From assembly GCA_963169105.1 (NCBI GenBank), contig OY720643.1, positions 81,761,696 through 81,825,695 on the forward strand: a stretch of DNA of 64,000 nucleotides, written 5' to 3'. The first letter of the stretch is position 1; each line of letters opens with the position of its first letter. A program made the translations under genes and the position numbers. Of this stretch, positions 45,850-57,329 are shown piece by piece. This DNA is from Ceriagrion tenellum. Lineage: Eukaryota > Arthropoda > Insecta > Odonata > Coenagrionidae. The notes under the pieces were generated by a model. It ran no database searches and was not told the origin of the DNA. It worked only from the letters and a program-made list of their open reading frames with translations.

Positions 45850-48800
45850 ACCGCAAATATTTGAAATCCGCAATGGAATTCACATTTGCTGGAGCGTAAA
45901 ACTTAGTCATCAATTGCCTCATTTTTGAGCTTTATTCTCATATTATTCGCACATTCAGTCGCGGTGTATCGCTGTGTTTATTTCAGCATGGTTCTTACGT
46001 CGAATGACGTCATTTATACAGAAAGACTGATCATAAAAAAATATTCACTTTCCCACCCAATTCTGTATATATGCTGAAATCTTCATCTTTTACCACCAAG
46101 GGATATTTATTGTGGTCGACTTTCCGAGAATCTTTTTGAATGACGTGTACTGTCTTTTTCACCGAAATGGTATAAATCGAGATTTATCCGCACCAAATGT
46201 CGATACAAAAAAGATTCAATTAAAATAAGTATAGTCTACGTGATGAAATTTTTCACGATTTTCCATTTGTAGATTGACGAAGTTCCTTAGACGGATATTT
46301 ATTAAATTCAAAACGGATATTTATTAATGAATCGTTCTTGACCCAATATAAATCCGTTTTTAGTTCGTCAGAATGGGATTAAACTATGAAAACATACGTA
46401 AATATATATAATTTCAAGAAATAAAAATAAATGTGCTCGCATCGATACCGAATAATCTAGGCATATTTTCCCGATATTTCTTTCATTTTATCACAGGAAG
46501 CTTGGTGACGAGCTGTCCTCTGTTAAGCTTTATCTAGTAACTGCAGGATATACGAATAAACATTCCGAAAAGTTTACCGAAATTAGGTGCAGTTATGGAT
46601 AAGCAACTCTATTACGTCTGACTGCATAATATCTTATATGCTTAGCTATAAATTTGCCGCACATATAAAATTAACAGAAAAGCCTTTTTAAAGACTTCAG
46701 TTTGAAGTAAAATGTCATTAATGAAATAAATTAATAGGTAACGGTTAATGTTGTAGCTGTCAGATGTATTTGACTAGCTAAAGAGTGGTCCTTGTTTGAT
46801 TTTTAATGAACACAAATGAGTTTTTATATACATTTTCTCATATTGGCGATATGAATGAATGTAAAGTGTAGCTGCAATGACTGGCAGATAATATGAATTT
46901 TTTTTTATACAAAAGAGATAAAATTTGCCAAATAAAAATCAATTTATTTGACCAGAAATAGAATGAAAAACTCAACAATGTCTCGACCAGGGATGGGGTC
47001 ACGGTTCTTTTCTTTTTATGGTCGTTATCGTCATCCAAAAGGCAAGCCGCATTGGTAGGGCAATGCTCAAGGTCCTTGGAGCGCACTCCACTGCTATGCA
47101 GCAGCCGATCTTTCTTGATTACGATCACGTTTTCGAAATCATGAGCGTACTCGAACAATATTATCATGAAGAACCATGATTGCGATTCAGGTTTGCAACC
47201 CAGTAACAACTACTGAACTTTCTTATGTCAAGACGGATTTATGATGATGTGTCGTATCCTTTCGGTGAATTAATTTCCGTCCGTATGCGTTACTGTGAAC
47301 TAAGTTACTCTTACAATGAGTGGTGGTATTGTCTACGAACTGTTAAAATAACTATAAGGATAGGAAAAAGCATACTACTCTCCTGGGAATACAAACAGAA
47401 AGAAGTAGTTCTCGGATTACACCTCATCAGCCCAGACCATTCTAATGAAACGCCATTAGTTCCCCTCATGCATGGGTTTGGAGGCCAGCTACCATAAGTC
47501 TGAGTCAAAGCAAAGAGCAATCTTGGAGGACTTTTGAGGATCCCTAGAGGTTTCCCCGTGTCGATACAAAGCTCTACCAATACTAATCCATTCAAAATTG
47601 GAATGTATGAAGGCCGCATTATATTGATTTGGGAAATAGTATGCCTTTAATAAGAGTTTACTTTCCCCTTGTGTTGCGGGCGATACCTTTTCTGCCATAG
47701 ATAATGTTTCGGACGCCAGTCGTTTAACTCACAGGAAAGAAGTGGTATTTGACTTCTCTTACGCCCTTTACAATATTTGACGGGTGCTTCCGATTTTTTC
47801 GAAGCGCGACGAGCCTTTTCTTTCTGGTGCAGCGAGAATTTTAAACCTGTGCCTTATTCACAACAACAAACCACCCCGACCATTACCACCCGGAACTTGG
47901 CTAAGGTTTACTGATGACTGCTTCATGGAGACGAGCGTCGATAGACGAACAAGCAGAGCGGACAGCGCAGCAGAGATAGTGTTCAAAGTTTTAGCGGCCT
48001 CTCCCTAAAGTCTTGGGGGAAAAAAGATCTTATTAGCCTTTAAGTATGCCTTATTTTTCTCCCAGGTGGAGGAAACGGATAGTAGGTTTGTAAATGGCAA
48101 AAACACCCGTCGAAAAATTACCCGAAGAGGTGTTGCGCCTTCGACTTTCACCCACTGAACTTTTATTTGGTGTGTAAAAGTAAAAAAACCTATTTCTTAC
48201 TACTATCAAACGAAAATCATTAAATTTATGTCCGCTATAATAAGAACTATGTTTATTCAAATGTTTATCAATATTCATTTTTCGTCCGCAACTAGGAATA
48301 CTTGCGAGTTCACAAATGTCAAAATTTTAGGAGATGGTTCAAAACAAACCATGTAACATAAATGGAGCGGGCTGCACGGAGCGCAGCGTTTATTATGAGG
48401 ACAATGTGAGAAACAAACGTTTTTCGACCCCCTCAAACGAAACAACCCAAAATTAAGATGCAATGAGGAAAATCGTGGAGGAAGAATGGGAAATGAAGCC
48501 AGTAAGAGGATACCAAAATATGGACAACTCCATGTCACAAAGACTTGGTCAGGAAATCGAGAATGGAGGGGGATGAATTGATTATAAGGCTAATTAAATC
48601 CACATTCTTTATGTAAATACCAGCATATTTCTCAATTATCAATTGCTGTGATCATGTGCACACATAACTCAAATTGAGAGAATTACGCATACATTTTAAC
48701 CTTTTCCACTCGTTGCATTATAGTGTCCGTTTTCAACATCCGTTAAAATACATTAAGTACTACAAAGAGATGAAATTTATGACCCTGTAAAAATTCTGTT

Positions 48801-49820
48801 AATATCTTCATGTGGCGGCACTCACAACTTTAACTTCCATTGAAGCAGTAATATTATGACACATTTGAAGAGAAATAGATTCTTTAGGAACTTAGCAATC
48901 GTATAATCTTTGATGGTGCACATTCCTAATTTGTACTCCATTGACTACTCTGCGGATTTATGAGGATTATACAAATGACCTTAGGGAAAATATCTAATTA
49001 TTGCTTAGTTGCTACATGGAAAAAGATTATTTTTAGTATTTAATCACTTTCATAGGGGGAAATACGCGATGCATTTTTGTCGGAGTATTACTTACGCGTG
49101 GGTATAAAAATGCTCCTCATAAAATTTAACTGCGTAATTTTAGCCAAACAATTTTCACTGCGAATATGTCAAAAGGTATTTAAGTGATTCATTAATTTAA
49201 CTTATCCTCTAAGTATTATCCTCCATCCTATAAGTTGAACTGTTGAACCACACGGTTAATGTATTGCTCATGGCAAACCTAGAAAACAATGCTGGGAAAG
49301 CTTCAAATACCGTTTTAAAGATATTTTGAAGAGAATTCCACACTTGTTTGGTCTCTCACTCAGGTAAGTAATCGGTATTTACAAGTTCGGCAGATAGAAC
49401 CAAACTCTTATTCCTAATAAAAATAATTGCCCTCTTTACTAAATCATTTCAAGTAATTTAAAGGTGAATGTAGCATCAGGTAAGTTCACTAAATCGAGTA
49501 ACTGACACAATGAGAGATCCGGTCTGTTCCCTCCTTCATCAATAGCTTTTCATTGAGTGGTAAATTGGCAAATGAGTGGAAATGAGCACCATACGACAGG
49601 CAGGACGTAGAAATCAAGTGGGGTCGAGTACCTGAGAATGGGAAGTAAACATCTCATTCGACGACCAAGGAGACCGCTCTGATTCTTTTACAAAGCCCGA
49701 ATATGCGTAAAATCACACACTCATGGTTGAGGTCAAAATCCATTCCCTGGGCCTTCCGCGGATTCCTGCGAAGTTTTGGCTGAAATAAAGTCACATCGCG
49801 TAGATTAATTATAAAGACAC
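45850..49820. other. Interior of the TIR pair: no gene recognised
   Basis: About 4 kb of mostly AT-rich sequence. A less AT-rich part at 46980-48020 has short overlapping frames on both strands (up to 123 codons) without motifs. No tRNA seen. Confidence 0.4.
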
Positions 49821-49826
49821 TAAAAG

Positions 49827-49902
49827 AGGCCACGCCAGGATTTGAACCCCAGGCATTCTTGACCGCAGACGAACGCTCTCCCTCTAGGCTACTTCATCGA
49901 TC
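49827..49902 (-). repeat. tRNA-like sequence, minus strand
   Basis: Minus strand from 49902: AGTAGCCTAGAGGGAGAGCG (D-arm and box A), TCGTCTGCGGTCAAGAA (anticodon-arm region) and GGGGTTCAAATCCTGGC (T-arm and box B). Acceptor ends do not pair, so it is a tRNA fossil or SINE head rather than a gene. Confidence 0.5.
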
Positions 49903-49904
49903 AA

Positions 49905-50610
49905 GAGAAAACAGCGTCCAGTGGTTCTTACTATACAACGAAAAATGGGAATTCTAATGTTTCCTTTAAAAACTGGACCAAATAAAATATTCCGGATTTT
50001 TAAAGTAGTTTTCAGAAAGTAAATAATATTACGTTCGGAGGAATTAAGAAATTTAAGTGTTTGGGATGACCTGAATGCACAAGGGCGGAAACTTACGTAG
50101 GGTTTTAAGGTATTTGAAACGCTTGTAAAGAAAACTTTTCTCGTCATGGAAACCATTCTATTCTACCAGATTTCCCATACTTTAACTTGAAATTCACAGG
50201 ATATTACGCTAAAATGTTAATTGTAATGCATCATATTTCTCGGAAGTAGTTTGAGGCCTATTGAAACGATGTTCATCCACAGCTATTCCCTGCACGCGGA
50301 CATGCATTTTATTGTTAGAGAACTTGATCTGGAGGATAAAAAACTTTTGTCCCAACAAATAATGCTTTCATCGTATTGTTTCCTAAGTTTCAACCAAGAA
50401 ATTTGATTCAACGGTCCAAAGCTCTAAAAAAATATGGTAAGCGTCTTTATATAATCAACTACGAATTTGGAACGTCGACTGGGTGCGGGTCGAAGCAAGC
50501 TCATCACGTTTATAAGTCCCAGACGATCTCGCGAACGTAAACCTTATTAGTATGACTATTTACATGACGAGTAAAATCAATATCAATTCATAGAGAGTTT
50601 GAATATTCCC
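49905..50610. other. No gene recognised
   Basis: AT-rich; a 90-codon minus frame at 49884-50156 has no domain. Confidence 0.4.
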
Positions 50611-50970
50611 GGTTTCTATATGCTGTCTCAATGTTGTCAAGTTGTCGAAGGAAAAGCGATTTCAATTAGTTCCTGTGTACGCCGCATTCAGACGCCAATG
50701 AGTTTTGCGTTAATTTTTTCCGCCACTGTACATAGGTGAAGTGCGGTTCAAGATTTTTTTCTCGACTCTCTTGAAAAAAATGTGCACTCAATGACTCTCA
50801 ATTACCGCTCCAACCACCTAGGAACCCAACAATAGGAAAAAGGGTTACCTCACCTCCTAGTCTGAAAAAGATATCTCTTCACAAATATGTTTGTGATCAA
50901 CGTCAAAATTTTATATTTCATTTTAGTTAAAACTTCATCAAAATTGGTCCGTCATAAACAAAGCCAACTA

Positions 50971-51027
50971 GAAAAATTTTGTGATTACGTAATTTGTGTT
51001 CTCCGTTACGTAATCACAAAATTTTTC
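50971..51027. repeat. Perfect 22-bp hairpin
   Basis: Left arm 50971-50992 (GAAAAATTTTGTGATTACGT then AA) and right arm 51006-51027 are exact complements with a 13-nt loop. Adjacent to repeat Y copy 2. No coding role is apparent; possibly a miniature palindromic element. Confidence 0.8.
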
Positions 51028-51115
51028 TGCAAGAAATATTCATAAATATTTGAACTAAATGAGTCCTAAGTTTTGGCCAGACTTGTTCCATATTGTCCTA
51101 GTATAGCATGCTACA
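51027..51115 (+). repeat. Dispersed repeat Y, copy 2
   Basis: Matches 45075-45165; see that entry. It begins within the right arm of the hairpin. Confidence 0.5.
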
Positions 51116-51119
51116 GTCT

Positions 51120-51865
51120 CTTGACGACGCTCTCAGTAGGTAGAACAAAGCTTTCAGCTTACGTAAAAAATTACTTTACGCAGCAGGAAAACTCGACAAT
51201 GTTGATTGCCTTAATATTGTAAGTACATGATGAATGTATATGTCTTTTCGCCACCGAACCATGTGATACCAATTAAAAAATTTTCATTCATCAACCTCTT
51301 CACACCAAATACAATTTTAAATTTTTTCTCCATTATCTTGAGGGTGATAGTCCAAACTGACGGTGCAGAGTTGACTATAGAATTATGTCGTTAGCTTTCA
51401 TAAAGATAATATATACGTCGATGGGGATTTTTATGACCAAAAAAAGACTTACTTTCGAATGCACCATGAATAACTAAATCGTCAAAATTATGAAATAAAA
51501 AATTAGATGATACTGTGATGCCAAATTCATAACCAGTTCATAAGGAATACATAAGGATGGCTTCTAGGAGTAAACCATGACTCCTATCCAGGAAAACTGG
51601 AGTAAGATTTATTCCTAATTTCAAAATATAATTTACTGCCACATCATATTGATAAGCCAATAAAATTGAGAAACTGTGCTCGGAAAATAAAGAATTTCCC
51701 GAATCAAATCACCTAGACAGTGTCCTTTGACGAGATGTATGGCTGAGCTGAAAGAAAATTTCTACTTCTGGAAGCATCTATTGCGTTTCTGAACACGTGT
51801 GTCTTTACAGCAATTGTTTTGACATCCTGTCAATGACACTAAAAACAAATACTAGTTTTCAACTT
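51120..51865. other. No gene recognised
   Basis: AT-rich spacer. Confidence 0.45.
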
Positions 51866-51868
51866 ACA

Positions 51869-52215
51869 ACTGTGGGAAATTCACTGTGGAAAAATCATTC
51901 GCCTGCTGTGAATCAAACACGGATGTCTCAGTTTTGTGCTATAACCAGTGAAGATACTCAGGCGTGCTCTTCCACTATGAATCTCATGGGGATATTAAGG
52001 AAGAAGTTGCCTCCAGAATATGGAAAAATTGATATTTCAGTATCATTCAGTGGAACCATTGAGATATATGGAGAGGGCAATTACTATGCTGGCCAATTCT
52101 AAAAGCTGAAACCAGTCCGCCATCTTCTTAAAACTTCATTTGCCTATAGCACTTGCGGGTTAACGCACTAAATTTGCAATATTACTATGTTTTCCATCAA
52201 TTCCTTACTATAAAT
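51869..52215 (+). repeat. Dispersed repeat E, copy 1
   Basis: Shares an ordered series of blocks with 55299-55895: CAACTGTGNGAAATTCACNG, CTCTTCCACTNTGAATCTCA, TGGGG, TTAAGGAAG, GCCATCTT, AGCACTT, and CTAAATTTGCAAT near 52170. The 101-codon frame at 51797-52102 lies mostly within this repeat and is not a gene. Confidence 0.65.
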
Positions 52216-52219
52216 TAGA

Positions 52220-52800
52220 ATTCAATTATTTATTAAATGCGGATTCTCCTGATGTATTTTATTAATTTATTTAAATTAAAAATCATCCACATTCCCGATC
52301 AAAACTATTTTAAAATTGGGCAGAATCCATAGCAATTAGCAGCTAATATATATTTCAATAGTTACTTGCCTTATATGTCAAACAGATGATGGATATTCAT
52401 GCTATACATTCGCTAATTCATCCTTCCCGTTGTGTAATGCATAGGAATGAATGGAATGTGCACGATTTAACAGTATGGTTGTTATTTCGATCGTCAGGCA
52501 TCAGTTTGCTGACGTAGTGCATTATCCATATACCTACGTCAATTGGTGGAACCACTTTAAGAAAGAAGAAAGGTCGATGTGAATGTAGTTGTGGTTTTAA
52601 ACTCAAGTCCATACATATGTACACTCAAATCTCCAGTACTCGAGACAACGCGGACTGAGGTCACTTCATCGGATATTCAAAAGCTTGGATATTGCGGAAT
52701 GCAGAAGGAGAAAGAAAGAATGCAAGAAAAAATAGTAAAAAAATGTGAGGTGAGGTAATTTTCAGATACGTTGGATTTTAACTCATAATCTTTCAATTTC
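52220..52800. other. No gene recognised
   Basis: AT-rich spacer; a 68-codon minus frame without a domain. Confidence 0.4.
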
Positions 52801-52802
52801 AA

Positions 52803-53245
52803 CAGTACAGTGTATCGCGAATTTTTGCCATCAGGTCGTGCAATCAATATGGAGTACTATCCAGAAGTCATACGCTATTTTTGTGAGGAAATCCGAAGAA
52901 GATGTCAGAAACTATCATTGATATTTCACCACAATAATTGACCTGCTCACATTCCGAAGCTTGTTTGAGATTTTTTGGTAAAAAAAAACACCGTTTTGAA
53001 GTCTTTCGCGCCCATTTCACGGGAACTGGCCTCCTAAGACGTCGTCATATTACCGGAGAATAAATGCGAGAAAGGACGACGTTTTTCCGATAGTAACGAG
53101 ATAAAGCGGAATTGCCAAAGGATCTAAACGCTCATTACCGAACACCACCTCAAAAATGTAGTGCCCGGAAGCAATTGTCGCTAGTAAGAGTTAACTGTAT
53201 TTGATGAAGACTAATATGAGGGGGCTCAATTTCATTTTCAGGAGC
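52803..53245 (+). pseudogene. mariner transposase relic, C-terminal half
   Basis: Translates as TVYREFLPSGRAINMEYYPE and VIRYFCEEIRRRCQKLSLIF, then HHNN(stop)PAHIPKLV(stop)DFLV: the block that normally reads HHDNAPAHxxxxVxxFL, with the second catalytic Asp changed to Asn. Later frames give VLKSFAPISRELAS-like (normally PPYSPDLAP), KGRRFSDSNEIKRNCQRI and a degraded end near 53240. Stops and frameshifts are frequent. The first catalytic Asp region lies upstream and is not recognisable. It is a different lineage from the mariner at 36.4-37.5 kb. Confidence 0.8.
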
Positions 53246-53249
53246 TAAC

Positions 53250-53940
53250 AACGAATTTTGAGAAAAAAGAAATTACCGAAAAAGAAGAAAGGTTTTCAAA
53301 CCTAATATAATATATCTACTTCCTGTCTACTTCATTATTAACATTTTTGGCATATAGCCTTTCTGCGAATAGCAATTTTGTGGATATAGAGTCGAATATT
53401 AAATTCAAAAGTTCAACTTTCGGCCATTCTGGATTATCATGATCTTGGATGGTACAGATTTATAAAAGACCCACCATAGACTGCAATAGGAGATATTCAT
53501 TTTCAGCTATATTTTTGATATCTTTGACATTATTAGGCGTCCCAGTAAGGCACTTAAGCCTTGAAAACATTAATATCAAATCATGCAAGTCGTATTCATG
53601 AGTTGAACTGATTTTTCAGTCATATCATGTACAAATGATTTGGTGTGAAATCAATCGAAAGGATCATATATACACCAAGAATTGAAAACTACACTGAAAA
53701 ATAAGCAACTTCGACTGTGATGTATTCATTATGTCCAGTTTCCCTTTTTACAGTATCTTCAGGCTGACCTCATGACTGACCTTAAGATTCTGTAAACAGA
53801 GAAATCGGTCGTAATAAATCCATCACATTGGAAGTTGCTCATTTTTTAAAGTGCAGTTATGTTCTGTTTCCACTCAATCAAGCCTGAGATCACAGTTATG
53901 TGAAAAGAGATGAAACTCCACTTGAAAAATATCATTTGAC
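53250..53940. other. No gene recognised
   Basis: AT-rich spacer. Confidence 0.45.
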
Positions 53941-53941
53941 T

Positions 53942-54015
53942 TGATCGGGGTACGAACCCGGATCTCCAAATTTCCGATCAGATGTGTTAGCCAGTAACAC
54001 CGCCAAGCCATCATA
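53942..54015 (-). repeat. tRNA-like SINE head, minus strand
   Basis: Minus strand: GATGGCTTGGCGGTGTTACT (D-arm-like), CTAACACATCTGATCGGAAA, then GATCCGGGTTCGTACCCCGA (a strong T-arm and box B). No pairing acceptor stem. Confidence 0.5.
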
Positions 54016-54029
54016 CTTCAGTAGCGCCC

Positions 54030-55290
54030 AATCGGATTGTCACGACTGCACTGAGCTCTAATTCTATACGTAGACTCGACTAAAAATTCGATAACCATCC
54101 ATTACTGATATTTCATTGGGTCAACCCTTCATTCCTCGACCAACATGGGTTTAGCTTAACTGATGCGGCATGCCATTGATTAAAAAGAAATAAAATAACG
54201 GTCCAACACAAAATTTCAAAATTTCAGGCCCCATTATTTTTTTCCTACTATTGAAATCGGAGTAATAAGTGGGCACCATTTTATTTTTACCTCGCACCTA
54301 CTTTCTCAACGCGAATGACCACTAATCCCACCAGCATACTCTGCACAGTTTCCCTCACTTACTGCCTCGGCAATTTCCACAAATAATAATCCTACTCAAC
54401 GCTCCCACCTCACCCATTTTCTTTCCTGAGCGCAACGTAGCATTCGCTTTTTTTTTTAATTCGTGCTCATGATTCATGGCGTCGGGATTTTTTTTCACGT
54501 TAAGCGGAAGAGGTGTCTCGTAATGGTTTTGAGCTAATTTCTAATTCTTATTTATTTTTTTATTCCTTCGCCCCAACACCTAACCCGCGGAATGCCCACA
54601 TTAAATGAAAAAAAAAGAGACGTCCATTGCTGGAATTGCATTCACCATTGCCACCTTACTTACGCTTTCAACCCCCTCAAATTACGCTATTCATTTTTTA
54701 TCTATATACTTTTTACATACGTCGGATTCGAGTAAATTTCCGCGAGGTCGTAACCAAGACCTAACACACACACACACAGACAATTGTGTCCGACGGAAAG
54801 TGTGAACATGTCGTGAAAAGGAGGACAGTTAAAGGGACAGGAGTTGAAAAATAAAACAGAGAGAGGAATTAAGAAGTGTAATTAATCGAAGCGAAGGGAA
54901 TTAATTCAAGAATGGGTGTGGCAGAAGGAAAAAGCGAGGAGCTGAGGGAGTTTAACAGAAATAAAAACGGCAGTGCATGCCAACAAATTCTCTCGCGAGG
55001 GGAAAAAAAACATGTCTTCCTCTGTAAATTTAAATGCATCCAATTTATTTTTAAAACGTTGAACAGCAGTACATTTACTGTCACATTGGTGCCAACTTAA
55101 CGTAGTCGCACGTTCAAATTTAAACTCAAGTGATAAGTCATGCACATGATCGAGAGAGAAGAGACAGGAAATAGAAATATAATGAAGCTATCTATACGTA
55201 CATTCTCATCTCGCCATTCACTACCAAGACGGACACACACCAAGAGCTTAGTTATTACTCTCAGACCTTGAACCCCGACTCTAATGTAAT
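54030..55290. other. No gene recognised; short CA repeat
   Basis: AT-rich. A short (CA)n run lies at 54763-54777. Overlapping frames at 54869-55145 on both strands have no domain. Confidence 0.45.
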
Positions 55291-55298
55291 AATTACCT

Positions 55299-55895
55299 CA
55301 ACTGTGTGAAATTCACAGTGGAAACATCAACTGCATGAATTAGGAATCGAACCTAGATCCCTCAATTTCGCGTCGAGTGCTCTAACCAATTAAGCTACCC
55401 AGGAATCCTCTTCCACTGTGAATCTCATGGGGGCTTTTAAGGAAGGAGCTGTCCTCAGGGCGCGAGGGATCTGGGTTCCATTCCCAGTCCAGGCGAGTTA
55501 TTTTTTCAATATAAATTTCACAAAATTGTGTAAGCGCTAACGGGTGACTCCGTTAAAGTTATTGCGCGGTTATTTCCGTGGTTCTTTGAAAATAATCATT
55601 ACCTCCATCATGCCCTATACTTGAATGCCTATTTTGTTTCTCCCCATTCAGATACTGGTTCAAACGCTCTCTCATTTCGAAGTCTCCAAATATTCCTCCA
55701 TATTTGATTCTAGTCATTGAGATAAATATCGTGGACGTTTGCTACCGTAGCCAATGTTGAAAGCTGTGACGTAGGCGTGGCCAGTTTGCCATCTTTGTCA
55801 ACCCCAATTCACCATAAGCACTTATGGACTAACGCGCTAATTTTGCAATGCTACGATGTTCTCCATCGACAACTTACAATACATCAGCATACATT
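55299..55895 (+). repeat. Dispersed repeat E, copy 2
   Basis: Longer copy of the repeat at 51869-52215 with the same ordered blocks (CAACTGTGTGAAATTCACAG at 55299, CTCTTCCACTGTGAATCTCA near 55409, GCCATCTTT near 55788, CTAATTTTGCAATG near 55840). It contains a minus-strand tRNA-like head near its left end and a plus-strand box B-like GGGTTCCATTCCCAG near 55472. Confidence 0.65.
55333..55408 (-). repeat. tRNA-like head within repeat E
   Basis: Minus strand from 55408: CCTGGGTAGCTTAATTGGTT then AGAGCACTCGA (D-arm, box A), loop CGCGAAA between CTCGA and TTGAG (anticodon-arm-like), then GATCTAGGTTCGATTCCTAA (T-arm, box B). U33 is replaced by G, and the acceptor ends do not pair. A SINE head, not a tRNA gene. 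Confidence 0.6.
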
Positions 55896-55964
55896 TACTT
55901 CTTTAATGTACATTATTCGTATGTATATTTTTTTAGTTTATTTAAATTAATGATAAGTTGATTA

Positions 55965-56825
55965 TTTGATGCTGTTTGAGAGCCAACAGCGATTACAGAA
56001 GTTCCTAGATAAGTTTGGTGAATCAACAGAGAGAGCGGAACTGAGAGTAAATGCGTGCAGCACCAAAGTAGTAGTTTTTGATAAGGAGAATGGGAAGAAT
56101 AACTGTATGATGAGGGCAAATGGTGAAGTAATTGAATAAGTGGATGATTATGTGTACTTAGGTAAGATATTTGCGAAATATAAAAGGATTGATGAGGAGA
56201 TAAAGAGATGTGCGAATGCTGGAAGAGAAGTGGTAGGTAGCATGTGGAGCATATCAAGGAATGAGTGCTTGTCTAAGGAAGAGAAAATTGCCGTGTACAA
56301 AAGTGTACTTCTTTCTTCTTTGCTATATGGTAGTGAAAATGGGTACACATAGACATAAGAGTAGACTAAACGCCGTGGTATGAACTTTCTGAGGAGTATT
56401 TGCGGCAAAAGTAGGATGGATAGTGTCAGGAATGAGTGGGTCATGAATGAATGTGGGTTAAATGCTCCAGTAATGGACGTGTATGAAAGGAGTGTGCTTC
56501 GTTGGTTTGGCCATGTTGAGAGAATGGATAAGTCGAATAACGAAACAGATATATGAGAGTAGAATGAATGGTGTGAGAGGTAGAGGTAGGCCGAGAAAGT
56601 TGTGGTTGAGGAAATTCTTAGGAAGAGGAATATGAGAAGTTTTAAAAACAGGAGGGCGTGTATGAAACTGTGTACGGGGGTAAATGAGGCAAAAAAGTTG
56701 CGCAAGGATAGGGCAGTGTGGAGGAAATTATTGAAGCAGATTTAGGTGTACAAATATGTATTTATGATTGAAACTTTGTGACTGTGCCTACCCCGGAAGG
56801 GAACAGCGTGATTGGTATGTATGTA
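55965..56825 (+). pseudogene. RTE-like LINE family G, C-terminal relic
   Basis: Translates from about 55967 as LFESQQRLQKFLDKFGESTE and LRVNACSTKVVVFDKEN. It continues with a short open frame (56140-56352) reading VYLGKIFAKYKRIDEEIKRC, then SLLYGSEN. Later frames give MNFLRSICGKSRMDSVRNEW and SVLRWFGHVERMD, the typical C-terminal block of RTE/CFDP2-like reverse transcriptases. The 3' end has ACCCCGGAAGGGAACAGCGT and a short GTAT repeat at 56815-56824. The catalytic region is missing. Confidence 0.8.
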
Positions 56826-57034
56826 ATGATAATTCGCATTCTCACTGAAAACTATGGTAATATCTCGTGTAGAACCCATAACTGTAAGTAATCAATTAGT
56901 CACGATGTTTCAAGGATTGCTTGCCATCAATTTTGAACAAATGTGGTGAATATTCTTGCTATAAATCTGCTAATTAGTCCATCCCATCGTGTTTAATCCA
57001 AAGGAAAGTAAGAAAAGAACAGGAATAACCAATA

Positions 57035-57320
57035 CGGTTATTCTTCTTCTTCTCTGGCAACAATCCTAGGATTGGTCTGCAACAGTCTCCCACTTTATCC
57101 GATCTTAGGCCAATCTTTTCACTTCACTCTACGATTGGCAACCTAGTTCCTTCATCAACCGTCCCATATAGTCCAGTCTAGGTCTGCCCCTCTGGATTTT
57201 TCCCTCTACTGTGCCTTCTAGAATGGCCTTAACCAAGCTTTTGTGTCGGAGAATATGGCCATTCCAGGTGTTCCTTCTCTTATTTAGCATTTTGAGTAGA
57301 CACTATTATTTTTACGGTTA
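57035..57320 (-). pseudogene. RTE-like LINE family H, C-terminal fragment
   Basis: Minus strand from 57320: LLKMLNKRRNTWNGHILRHK, SLVKAILEGTVEGKIQRGRP and RLDYMGRLMKELGCQS, then RIKWETVADQS. This is the conserved C-terminal end of an RTE-like reverse transcriptase (compare GHVLRxxxLLxxVLEG in family A at 11.4 kb). Truncated both sides. Confidence 0.75.
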
Positions 57321-57329
57321 TTATTTTGG

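Larger units (their letters stand above)
45735..50728. mobile_element. Facing Tc1/mariner-like terminal inverted repeats about 5 kb apart
   Basis: Left end at 45733: TA then CAGTGGCGGAAGAAATTAAC and GCAAAA. Right end, read in reverse from 50730: TA then CAGTGGCGGAAAAAATTAAC and GCAAAA. Similarity continues weakly for about 110 bp (AATGCGGC and ACAACAYTGAG in both). CAGTGG ends bordered by TA are typical of Tc1/mariner elements. 5 kb is far longer than the usual 1.3-1.7 kb, and I find no transposase inside. Either this is one element bloated by insertions or two separate decayed copies that face each other. Interior frames (for example 46838-47209, 47225-47497, 47311-47619) have no recognised domain. 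Confidence 0.5.

Noticed and set aside
45735..50728. Maverick/Polinton with terminal inverted repeats
   Set aside because: Ends are CAGTGG bordered by TA, not the usual 6-bp duplication, and there is no polymerase, integrase or capsid coding sequence.
51797..52102. 101-codon plus frame
   Set aside because: Most of it lies in dispersed repeat E, whose other copy at 55.3 kb is not open.
55333..55408. Functional tRNA-Ser-like gene on the minus strand
   Set aside because: Good internal arms, but the acceptor ends do not pair, U33 is missing, and it lies within a dispersed repeat.
56148..56705. 185-codon minus frame
   Set aside because: Antisense shadow of LINE G; hydrophobic and Ser-rich from reverse reading.
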